Source of the DNA: Bryobacterales bacterium
Lineage (GTDB): Bacteria > Acidobacteriota > Terriglobia > Bryobacterales > Bryobacteraceae
Length of the DNA: 6,782 bases
Direction of reading: 5' to 3'
Assembly (NCBI GenBank): GCA_003142355.1
Contig: PLMF01000260.1
Span: 1 to 6,782 of the forward strand
The position numbers were made by a program, and so were the translations under genes. Within the stretch, counting starts at the first letter, position 1; the number at the start of each line of letters is the position of its first letter. The notes under the pieces are model-generated. The model did not search any database. It had not been told where the DNA came from and worked only from the letters and a program-made list of their open reading frames with translations. This document shows positions 1 through 5,275 of this stretch, one piece after another.

Positions 1-886
1 TGCGGAACGGCCGCTGGTTGAGCTGTGTGAGTAGCTCGGCGATCGCCTGATTGACCTCATCGAGGGAGAAGAACTTGCGCTTGCGCAACGCGGCTACGAT
101 CCAGCGCTGCACAACCTGAACACCCACCTCCGCCTTGGCTTTGTCCCTGGCTCGATAAGGCCGCGCCGGAATAATCGCCACGCCGTAGTGCTCGCCCAGA
201 TCGCGGTAGGTGGGGTTCAGATCCGGCTCGTAGTAGCTGGGATGCGTGACCGCGGACTTCAAGTTGTCCGGCACCACGACCTCGACCACACCACCGAAAA
301 ACTCGAAGGCCCGCGTGTGCGACCCGATCCAGTTCCGCAGGTCCTGCCCCGTCGTGGCCTCGGCGAAGGTGTAGTTGCTGGCGCCCAGCACCGCCACGAA
401 CACGGCCGCGGGTTGAACCTCACCGCTCTGCGGATCATGAATCGGTATCGTGGCCCCGACGTAATCGACGAACATCTTCTCGCCGGCGCGGTGCTCCTGC
501 CGCAGCACCAGGTCGAGTTTCTTCAGCCATCGCCGGTAGAGATCGCAAAAGCGGCTATAGGCATAACCCTCCGGGTTGCTCTCGCGGCCTTCCTGCCAGA
601 CCAGTTGCAGGGTCAGGTCCTTGTGCGTCTGTAGCTCCTGGTGGATCTGCGACCAGTCTGGCTCCGGATGTTTCCGCCAAACGGCGAGGGCGGGCCGCTG
701 CGGAAACAGCGTCTGCTCGATCTGCTGGTCCCCCCAACTCTCCGGCAGCGGCCACTTCACGCCCGCCGCTTGCGCGGCGGACACGTACTCGTGGACGGTG
801 CTCTGGGAAACGGCACAACTGCGGGCGATCTGATGCTGGCTCAGTCCGAACGAATGGAGCCGCAGAACTTCCTTCAACTTGCGCAT
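1..886 (-). CDS. istA: IS21-family transposase IstA (partial, C-terminus outside window)
   Basis: DDE transposase of an IS21-type element; it binds the element ends and catalyses strand transfer with the helper ATPase IstB. Translation from the ATG at 886-884 gives 295 residues, open to the window edge (codons 886 to 2). An N-terminal helix-turn-helix is visible at about residues 15-36 (LSQHQIARSCAVSQSTVHEY). The catalytic triad fits the family: D141 in MFVDYVG, D207 in VVPDNLKSAV, and E253 in DKAKAEVGVQVVQRW. IstA is usually around 400-500 residues, so about 100-200 are missing only because the window ends. An AAGAGG Shine-Dalgarno (898-893) lies 6 nt upstream of the ATG and supports this start. 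No frameshift or stop is seen, so the element may be active. The minus-strand reading frame at 555-920 is an out-of-frame shadow. Confidence 0.95.
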   Translation of the reverse strand, partial: MRKLKEVLRLHSFGLSQHQIARSCAVSQSTVHEYVSAAQAAGVKWPLPESWGDQQIEQTLFPQRPALAVWRKHPEPDWSQIHQELQTHKDLTLQLVWQEGRESNPEGYAYSRFCDLYRRWLKKLDLVLRQEHRAGEKMFVDYVGATIPIHDPQSGEVQPAAVFVAVLGASNYTFAEATTGQDLRNWIGSHTRAFEFFGGVVEVVVPDNLKSAVTHPSYYEPDLNPTYRDLGEHYGVAIIPARPYRARDKAKAEVGVQVVQRWIVAALRKRKFFSLDEVNQAIAELLTQLNQRPFR

Positions 887-909
887 GGTCAGCCTCTTCT
901 GGGGCAACT

Positions 910-934
910 GGGTTCTCCACTACCAGTGGAGCCC
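910..934. other. Hairpin in the istA leader
   Basis: A perfect 7-bp inverted repeat (CTCCACT 915-921, ACC loop, AGTGGAG 925-931) is extended by GGG 910-912 pairing with CCC 932-934 across a two-base TT bulge. It lies between the IS end and the istA ribosome-binding site. There is no T-run after it on the minus strand, so it is not a classical intrinsic terminator. It may limit read-in expression of the transposase from outside promoters (inference). Confidence 0.55.
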
Positions 935-958
935 AATCGCCCCGGCTACCCTGCGCCG

Positions 959-1098
959 TCGTTCCAATCTGATGCCGATCAGCGTTCCGAACTACAACCG
1001 TAAGACTGATCGGCTTCAGTTCGGAACACTGATCGGCATCACTTCGGAATCGTGATCGACATCAGTTCGGAACGCTGATCGGCATCCCTCGGAATCCG
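959..1098 (-). repeat. IS end: 23-bp tandem repeats plus inverted copy
   Basis: Four head-to-tail units with exact 23-bp periodicity start at 1007, 1030, 1053 and 1076. The core is TGATCGGCATCAGTTCGGAA plus three variable bases. The outermost unit (1076-1098) has a shortened core (CATCCCTCGGAA). Facing them at about 959-993 is an inverted copy: the reverse complement of 959-981 reads TGATCGGCATCAGATTGGAA, preceded by a half unit (982-993). IS21-family ends are known to carry multiple such repeats as transposase-binding sites. There are no unique spacers between units, so this is not a CRISPR array. Confidence 0.85.
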
Positions 1099-1167
1099 CA
1101 GATTACGCCCGATGATCCGCCCCGTTCTGAGGTTTCAAGGCTGCTAAAGACGTCACGGTAGAGTCGT

Positions 1168-2040
1168 ATGGGACGCAATGAGATGTGGTCAGTCGTTTTG
1201 CTGGGCCTGCTGCTACAGGCGACACTTTGGGCGGGCAGTCCGGGTGAATCGGGAATCGCGGCAGCCAGTTCAATGCCCAATCCGGACTTAGCTCTTGCCC
1301 GATATCTTGCGGCAGCTTCACAGGCCCCGGCTTGGAGCACGGCGACCATCGATATCGAGGCGTCCATTCCCAGGCTTGCCAAACACGGCCATCTCCGGGC
1401 GATTCGCCGCGGCCCAGGGGGCTCCCCGCCGTTCGGCCGGCCGGAATACCAGGTGCTCGAAATGGATGGCGACCGCACCGTGAGGCAACAGGTAATTGCA
1501 CGGTACCTTTCCGCCGAGGTGGAGGCCGCGGCGCTGCCGCCTGCCTCCGTCGCAATTGCGCCCGCGAATTACCGCTTTCGATACCGGGGGTCCATCGCCG
1601 ACGGCGGAACACTCGCATACATCTTTGAGATCGCGCCGAAAAAGAAGCGAGGCGGGTTGATATGGGGCCAACTATGGATTGATGCCGGCAGCGGGTTGGT
1701 CCTGCGACAAACCGGCTACCTGGTCCGCCGTCCTTCGATATTTGTGCGGCGCGTCGACATTATGCGCGATACGGCTGTTCGCGACGGGGCAGCGTATGAG
1801 CGGACCACGCGCCTGTGGATCGACACGCGCCTGGTCGGACGCGCGGAGCTGACGATCACGGAGCGCCGTATTCGCCGGCCATGGGCGACGCGAAACGTAT
1901 GTGCCAGCCAAGCTACACCTCCGTTTCGCGCGGGTGCGACTTGCGGATTCCGAGTCTATCCATCCGAAACTGAAGCGTGCTTCGTTTCAGACCGAGCAAG
2001 GTGGCGGCGCCCCGAGGCCCGCTCACCACCCAACTGGTAG
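1168..2040 (+). CDS. Secreted protein of unknown function, uncertain C-terminus
   Basis: A 290-residue frame with an N-terminal hydrophobic stretch (about residues 7-22, SVVLLGLLLQATLWAG) that looks like a Sec signal peptide, so the product is probably periplasmic or exported. The mature part (about 55-231) is rich in beta-like segments, including YRFRYRGSIADGG at 135-147, GQLWIDAGSGLVLRQTGYLV at 167-186 and DTRLVGRAELTI at 219-230. I recognise this as a type of secreted protein common in Acidobacteriota, vaguely reminiscent of LolA/LolB-like folds, but I cannot give it a function. The ATG at 1183 (MWSVV) is an alternative start; neither has a strong ribosome-binding site. From about residue 231 the sequence becomes arginine-rich and low in character, and residues about 249-290 are antisense to the 3' end of the activator gene. 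A lost stop codon or a frameshift near 1860-1870 is possible. The IS end lies only about 70 bp upstream, so the original promoter may have been displaced. Confidence 0.7.
   Translation: MGRNEMWSVVLLGLLLQATLWAGSPGESGIAAASSMPNPDLALARYLAAASQAPAWSTATIDIEASIPRLAKHGHLRAIRRGPGGSPPFGRPEYQVLEMDGDRTVRQQVIARYLSAEVEAAALPPASVAIAPANYRFRYRGSIADGGTLAYIFEIAPKKKRGGLIWGQLWIDAGSGLVLRQTGYLVRRPSIFVRRVDIMRDTAVRDGAAYERTTRLWIDTRLVGRAELTITERRIRRPWATRNVCASQATPPFRAGATCGFRVYPSETEACFVSDRARWRRPEARSPPNW
1889..1930. repeat. 9-bp inverted repeat at a convergent gene end
   Basis: CGCGAAACG (1889-1897) and CGTTTCGCG (1922-1930) are perfect inverted arms separated by 24 nt. The stop codon of the leftward activator gene (1915-1913) falls in the loop. 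The position, between two converging genes, suits a bidirectional transcription end. No T-run follows on either strand and the loop is long, so terminator function is only a suggestion. Confidence 0.35.
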
Positions 2041-3538
2041 CCTCGAGCACTTCCAGAATCTTCCGGCGTTCGACCTCGTCGAGCGTTTCCCGTTTGTTGG
2101 TGGCGGCCGCGATCGGCTGAGTGTGCAGACCGGCGAGCGGCACATTGAGGATCGGCCCGGCGGACAGAATCACCGCGCGCTCGATCAGGTTTTGCAGCTC
2201 CCGAATGTTGCCCGGCCACGGATAGCGCATCAGCGCACTCATGCTTTCCGAGGGAATCGTGTCGATGGTCTTATTCATGCGCCTGGCAAACTGCTGCACA
2301 AAATGACGAACCAGAAGGGGAATGTCTTCCTGCCGCGCGCGGAGCGATGGCACGTAGATGGGAAAAACCTCCAAACGGTAGTAGAGGTCCATCCGAAACT
2401 TCTGTTCCTTCACCATGGCGGCCAGATCCCGATTGGTGGAGGCGATTAAACGAGCGTCGGTGCGCAGCGTGCGGGAACTGCCGAGGCGCTCGAACTCCCG
2501 TTCCTGCAATACGCGGAGGAGCTTCGGCTGGAGTTCCAGCGGGATCTCTCCGATTTCGTCCAGAAAAACGGTCCCGTGGCTGGCCAGTTCGAAGCGGCCG
2601 ATGCGCTGCGCTATGGCGCCCGTGAAAGCACCTCTTTCGTGTCCGAACATCTCGCTTTCCAGCAGGCCGGTCGGAATGGCGGCACAGTTGAGTTTTACAA
2701 ACGCGTTCTTGCTGCGAGAGCTCAAGTTGTGGATGGCGCGGGCGACCAACTCCTTCCCCACTCCGGTTTCGCCGTATATGAGCACGGTCGAATCGGTGGG
2801 AGCCACGGTCTCGACCTGTTGAAGCAACTTCTGAAGCGCCGCACTGCGGCCAATAATGGAATCGAAATTCATCTGGCTGCGGATTTCGTCTTCCAGGTAC
2901 AGCTTCTCTTGCGCCAGCTTGTCTTTGAGTTCGGCAATCTGCCGATAGGCCAAGGCATTTTCCACCGCGATCGCAACCTGCGCCGCCACCTGGCGGACGA
3001 AATCGACCTCATCCCCGGTAAAGGGGTTGTCGTGCAGCCGGCCGAGGCATAAGACGCCCAGGGTGCGATTGCGACTGACCAGTGGAACGTCGCACAGGGC
3101 TTGAAAGCCCTCAGCCACAGCCAAGTTGCTAACGTCCAATGCGGCTAATTCCCTGGCGTCCAGCGCAATGGGTTCACCGATGCGAAAGACCCGGTTGGTC
3201 GGTCCCTCGGCGGCCGGGACTTTGCCTTCTTCGCGAATGAGACCTCGCCCTTCCGGAAAATCAACCGCGTGAATGCGCAGCCGCTGGTCGTTCGGGTCCG
3301 GCAGTGCCACACCCACGGAGTCGCACTTCATCATGTGGCGGACACTCGCCGAGATGGCCCGCAGGAGATCGCGAAGCTCCAGATTCGAGACGATGGCGTT
3401 GTTCAGTTCCAGCAGGAGCTTCAGGCGCTCATTGTTGCTCCTCAATTCCTCGTGGGTGGCCTGCAACAGTTCGTGAGCGTTGGCCACATTGGCCGGCTGC
3501 GGCGGCTCCGGCGGGACTTGAGCGGATGGATGATCCAT
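1913..3538 (-). CDS. Sigma-54-dependent activator with GAF sensor domain
   Basis: A 541-residue bacterial enhancer-binding protein. Domains in order: coiled-coil-like N-terminus (about 22-45), GAF sensor (about 46-195), a linker helix (about 198-222), an AAA+ domain (about 225-460) and a Fis-type helix-turn-helix (about 508-531, RGAATLLGLKRSTLQFRMDRLGI). The AAA+ motifs are all intact: Walker A GETGVGKE (256-263), GAFTGA (303-308), which contacts sigma-54, Walker B VFLDEIG (324-330), sensor I STNR (367-370), arginine-finger region FRMDLYYRL (381-389) and WPGNIREL (441-448). It should therefore hydrolyse ATP and open sigma-54 promoter complexes. There is no receiver domain, so control is probably by a small ligand or redox signal acting on GAF, as in FhlA- and NorR-type proteins; the ligand is unknown. 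No ribosome-binding site precedes the ATG. An outward arm of the shared promoter-like motif ends 11 nt before the start, suggesting a very short or absent leader. It is divergent from fmdB. Confidence 0.95.
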   Translation of the reverse strand: MDHPSAQVPPEPPQPANVANAHELLQATHEELRSNNERLKLLLELNNAIVSNLELRDLLRAISASVRHMMKCDSVGVALPDPNDQRLRIHAVDFPEGRGLIREEGKVPAAEGPTNRVFRIGEPIALDARELAALDVSNLAVAEGFQALCDVPLVSRNRTLGVLCLGRLHDNPFTGDEVDFVRQVAAQVAIAVENALAYRQIAELKDKLAQEKLYLEDEIRSQMNFDSIIGRSAALQKLLQQVETVAPTDSTVLIYGETGVGKELVARAIHNLSSRSKNAFVKLNCAAIPTGLLESEMFGHERGAFTGAIAQRIGRFELASHGTVFLDEIGEIPLELQPKLLRVLQEREFERLGSSRTLRTDARLIASTNRDLAAMVKEQKFRMDLYYRLEVFPIYVPSLRARQEDIPLLVRHFVQQFARRMNKTIDTIPSESMSALMRYPWPGNIRELQNLIERAVILSAGPILNVPLAGLHTQPIAAATNKRETLDEVERRKILEVLEATSWVVSGPRGAATLLGLKRSTLQFRMDRLGIRKSHPRETEV

Positions 3539-3549
3539 GCAATCTTACA

Positions 3550-3610
3550 GATGCAATTCACCGCCATCCGTGACAAACCCCGTTTGTCACCAGCCGGCGG
3601 ATTTTGCATC
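3550..3610. promoter_or_regulatory. Divergent promoter/operator region A with two GTCAC-N15-GCATC arms
   Basis: The plus-strand arm has GTCAC 3586-3590 and GCATC 3606-3610, pointing at fmdB (ATG 3630). The minus-strand arm has GTCAC at 3574-3570 and GCATC at 3554-3550, pointing at the activator (ATG 3538). Both have exactly 15 nt between the two boxes and TT directly before GCATC. The same two-armed layout recurs at 5187-5239. A start site about 12 nt past the GC of TTGCATC would fall at 3619, just at the AGGA ribosome-binding site of fmdB, and at about 3541 for the activator, almost leaderless. The boxes are seen directly; their role as promoter or operator is inferred from position and recurrence. 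Confidence 0.6.
3570..3590. promoter_or_regulatory. Central palindrome of region A
   Basis: A perfect 9-bp inverted repeat, GTGACAAAC (3570-3578) and GTTTGTCAC (3582-3590), with a CCC centre. It is formed by the two back-to-back GTCAC boxes plus four more paired bases on each side. It could be an operator for a dimeric regulator, possibly the adjacent activator acting on its own gene, or simply the fused upstream boxes of two divergent promoters. Confidence 0.5.
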
Positions 3611-3629
3611 CTGGTAGTAGGACCACCCT

Positions 3630-3809
3630 ATGCCGATGTACGAATATCGCTGCCGACAATGCGGCAAGAGCTTTGAAATGCTGCGCCGGATGCAGGACGC
3701 CGACCGTGATCTGGAGTGCCCGGAATGCCGGTCTGAAGAAGTCGAGCGGCTGCTCTCGACGTTCGCCGCCGGCGGGTGCAAATCATCTGGGTCCGGCGGG
3801 TTCACTTGA
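3630..3809 (+). CDS. FmdB-family zinc-ribbon protein
   Basis: A 59-residue protein with two CxxC knuckles: C8-x2-C11 in YRCRQCGKSFE and C30-x2-C33 in LECPECRSEEVERLLS. This is the pattern of FmdB-type small zinc-ribbon proteins (MPxYEYxCxxCG start). The family is named from a putative regulator next to formamidase genes; its molecular role is poorly known. The glycine/serine-rich tail (47-57) is typical. The start is supported by AGGA at 3619-3622, 7 nt before the ATG, and by the conserved MPMYEYRC start. It is the first gene of a rightward unit with the methyltransferase 46 nt downstream and shares its upstream region with the divergent activator gene. A long alternative frame beginning with TTG at 3604 runs through this gene in another phase and is not real here. 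Confidence 0.9.
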   Translation: MPMYEYRCRQCGKSFEMLRRMQDADRDLECPECRSEEVERLLSTFAAGGCKSSGSGGFT

Positions 3810-3855
3810 GCGCGCTAGGGGCAGCCGGTCGGACTGCCACAACAGTTGGATCATT

Positions 3856-4440
3856 ATGAACCAAAGGACTTTTCAACCCAGCGACGCTCACCGTTTGGAC
3901 GATCCGCGGAGGCTCCTGTGGATGCCTCCGGATGAGGTGATCGGCCGTTTGGACCTCAAGCCCGGAATGGTGGTTGCCGACATCGGCGCCGGCACTGGAT
4001 TCTTCGCCCTGCCCTTTGCACGTGCGGTTGCTCCAGCAGGGATGGTGTGGGCTGTCGATCTGCAGCCCGCCATGCTCAAAATCCTGGAAGAGAAGCTGCA
4101 ACGGGAAGGCGCTCCGGACAACATCGGGCTTCGCGAGGGCCAGGCTGTGGATACCGGTCTTCCGGACGGCCGTTGCGATTTGGCCTTCTTGGGAAACATC
4201 TGGCATGAGCTGGACGAACCCGGTACGGTTCTGGCGGAACTGCGGCGCATATTGCGTCCCGGCGGGCGTGTGGCTATCCTCGATTGGCGCACCGATGTGC
4301 CATATCCACCTGGACCGCCGTCAGAGCACCGTGTTGCCCCCAGCGAAACGGAAGCGAGGTTGAGAGGCGATAATTGGCGCAATGTTTCCTTTCGCGACTT
4401 GGGGCAGTACAGCTACCTGTTGGTTGCCTCGGCGGCATAG
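3856..4440 (+). CDS. Class I SAM-dependent methyltransferase
   Basis: A 194-residue cytoplasmic methyltransferase of the Methyltransf_11/25 type. Motif I, which binds S-adenosylmethionine, is VVADIGAGTGFFALPFA (39-55). The acidic residue of motif II is D68 in WAVDLQ, and the post-motif segment is RILRPGGRVAILDW (131-144). The IWHELDEP segment (115-122) holds the region usually near motif IV. The N-terminal signature DAHRLDDPRRLLWMPPDEVI is typical of a small bacterial subgroup whose substrate is not known to me. I chose the ATG at 3856 because the homologous N-terminus begins here and because the in-frame extension upstream overlaps fmdB. GGA at 3848-3850 is a weak ribosome-binding site. It is likely cotranscribed with fmdB. 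Its last 28 bases overlap the end of the converging zinc-finger gene. Confidence 0.92.
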   Translation: MNQRTFQPSDAHRLDDPRRLLWMPPDEVIGRLDLKPGMVVADIGAGTGFFALPFARAVAPAGMVWAVDLQPAMLKILEEKLQREGAPDNIGLREGQAVDTGLPDGRCDLAFLGNIWHELDEPGTVLAELRRILRPGGRVAILDWRTDVPYPPGPPSEHRVAPSETEARLRGDNWRNVSFRDLGQYSYLLVASAA

Positions 4441-4730
4441 GTCCACATTATGTCCCTCGGTTCGAGCCATCCTGCCGGGTCGGCAAGCGCCTTTTGCCAC
4501 GCACGCTCGAGTTCGGTCCTGGCCGAGGGAGTGAGTGCCCGGGGTTTCACGCTGGGTTCGTATGCACGGCACAATTCGATGATTCGACGCAGGCTATCGG
4601 CGAACGCCTGACAAGTGCCGCACCCGCGGAGGTGTTTTTCCACTTCGACCCCGCTCTCTCCGTCCAGATCTTCATCCAGATAATCTGAAAGCCAAGCTAT
4701 GACCTGTTCGCAGGTGCCCAGATATCTCAT
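4413..4730 (-). CDS. Soluble zf-HC2 zinc-finger protein, anti-sigma-like
   Basis: A 105-residue protein with a zf-HC2 / ZAS-type signature: C7 in GTCEQVIAWLSDYLDEDLDG, then H33, C37 and C40 in KHLRGCGTCQAF. In anti-sigma factors such as RsrA this module binds zinc and holds an ECF sigma factor, and cysteine oxidation can release it. No transmembrane segment follows the finger, so this one is cytoplasmic. The remaining 60 residues are charged and helical, with no further domain I recognise. No sigma-factor gene is in the window, so its partner, if any, is encoded elsewhere. It starts 24 nt after the osmC stop with no strong ribosome-binding site, and is probably the second gene of an osmC-led operon. 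Its 3' end overlaps the methyltransferase end by 28 bp. Confidence 0.8.
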   Translation of the reverse strand: MRYLGTCEQVIAWLSDYLDEDLDGESGVEVEKHLRGCGTCQAFADSLRRIIELCRAYEPSVKPRALTPSARTELERAWQKALADPAGWLEPRDIMWTYAAEATNR

Positions 4731-4754
4731 GATGCTGGCCGGCCCAGCCGCACA

Positions 4755-5165
4755 TCAGGCGGCGGGCACACCGACGGGCGCATTCAGAACGATATCGACG
4801 ACCGGCGCATTCAGCAGCGTGGCGTGGATCAGACAAGATTTTACGGCCCGGAGAATGCCCGCTTGGTCCTTCGGGTTCAACTCGGGCGTGGTCACGAAGA
4901 CTTGCAAGCGTCCAATTCTGGCCGGCTGGGTCGCCTTTTCCGCCGTAACCTTGATTCTCAGTCCATCGGCGGATAGGGACCTTGCCTTGAGGTACTGCGC
5001 CGCGTAAAATCCCGCGCACGTCCCGAGAGATACCAATAGGAACTCCGGCGGCGTCATGCCGCTGTCGGAACCGCCCAGGGTGGCCGGCTGATCGCAGATC
5101 ACGCGGTGGCCGCGCGCGATCGCCTCAAACTTCACGTCGCCTAGATGTAGGATTTCCACTTCCAT
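4755..5165 (-). CDS. OsmC-family protein
   Basis: A 136-residue OsmC/Ohr-superfamily protein. Members act as thiol peroxidases on organic hydroperoxides, or in the YhfA-like branch have unknown substrates. The two characteristic cysteines are present: C50 in SLGTCAGFYAAQYL and C111 in VKSCLIHATLLNAPVVDI. The pattern TPPEFLLVSLGTC (38-50) is classic. I place it in the OsmC/YhfA side rather than Ohr, but this is not certain. The start at 5165 is chosen over an upstream in-frame start at 5222 because TGAGGAAA (5178-5171) is a strong ribosome-binding site 5 nt from this ATG and because the family sequence begins here. It heads a leftward unit with the zf-HC2 gene and faces the tolC-type gene across the region B motif, whose arm ends 21 nt upstream. 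Confidence 0.93.
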   Translation of the reverse strand: MEVEILHLGDVKFEAIARGHRVICDQPATLGGSDSGMTPPEFLLVSLGTCAGFYAAQYLKARSLSADGLRIKVTAEKATQPARIGRLQVFVTTPELNPKDQAGILRAVKSCLIHATLLNAPVVDIVLNAPVGVPAA

Positions 5166-5186
5166 AAAAGTTTCCTCAGCGACAAA

Positions 5187-5239
5187 GATGCAGTTTTTCC
5201 GGAAAAGTGACGATGTCACCAATGGCCGGAATTTGCATC
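5187..5239. promoter_or_regulatory. Divergent promoter/operator region B with two GTCAC-N15-GCATC arms
   Basis: The plus-strand arm has GTCAC 5215-5219 and GCATC 5235-5239, pointing at the TolC-type gene (ATG 5276). The minus-strand arm has GTCAC at 5211-5207 and GCATC at 5191-5187, pointing at osmC (ATG 5165). Spacing is exactly 15 nt in both, as in region A. Each arm has a CCGGAA in the spacer (5227-5231 region on plus; mirrored at 5204-5199 on minus) followed by TTTGCATC or CTGCATC. The boxes meet in a palindrome, GTGAC-GAT-GTCAC (5207-5219). A start site about 12 nt past the GC would be near 5178 for osmC, immediately before its TGAGGAAA ribosome-binding site, and near 5248 for the efflux gene. 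Function is inferred. Confidence 0.6.
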
Positions 5240-5275
5240 TTCAGGAATGAAGCGGAGTATCGCGATCCGAATATC

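Larger units (their letters stand above)
1..1100 (-). mobile_element. IS21-family insertion sequence, one end (partial)
   Basis: This is the istA-proximal end of an IS21-type element, cut by the left window edge. It comprises the 5' two-thirds or so of the transposase gene, read leftward, a leader of about 210 bp, and a terminus built of repeated 23-bp units. IS21 elements typically carry istA followed by istB and have several repeats at each end to which the transposase binds; istB would lie to the left, outside the window. The outer boundary is an estimate. The last repeat unit ends at about 1098, and a TG dinucleotide on the minus strand at 1100-1099 is a plausible terminal TG. The target duplication cannot be checked because only one end is visible. 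Confidence 0.85.

Noticed and set aside
555..920. Minus-strand frame of 121 residues near the IS end
   Set aside because: It overlaps istA out of phase; the istA frame has the HTH and the DDE residues.
1007..1098. Regular 23-bp repeats as a CRISPR array
   Set aside because: The units are directly abutting with no unique spacers, are diverged from one another, and lie at the end of an IS21 element, which explains them.
1062..1618. Minus-strand frames antisense to the secreted protein gene
   Set aside because: They show low-complexity, R/P/A-rich translations with no domain, and start or stop across the IS end. They are shadows of a GC-rich gene.
1901..3052. Plus-strand frames antisense to the activator
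   Set aside because: The opposite strand encodes a full-length activator with every AAA+ motif intact; these frames are shadows.
3820..3838. GGCAG/CTGCC stem between fmdB and the methyltransferase as a terminator
   Set aside because: It has only 5 bp, a 9-nt loop and no T-run, and the genes are probably cotranscribed.
3604..4440. A 278-residue frame with a TTG start covering fmdB and the methyltransferase
   Set aside because: Its first 84 residues are fmdB read in another phase; methyltransferase homology starts at the ATG at 3856.
5207..5219. CRP/FNR-type site at the GTGAC-GAT-GTCAC palindrome
   Set aside because: A CRP site needs GTGA-N6-TCAC and this has N5. The equivalent boxes in region A are GTGA-N13-TCAC, so the spacing is not that of a CRP/FNR dimer.
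5166..5222. Upstream in-frame start for the OsmC protein at 5222
   Set aside because: The extra 19 residues cover the promoter-like palindrome, and the strong ribosome-binding site precedes the ATG at 5165.
5207..5275. Upstream in-frame start for the TolC-type protein at 5207
   Set aside because: It lies in the palindrome and would bury the signal peptide that begins at 5276.
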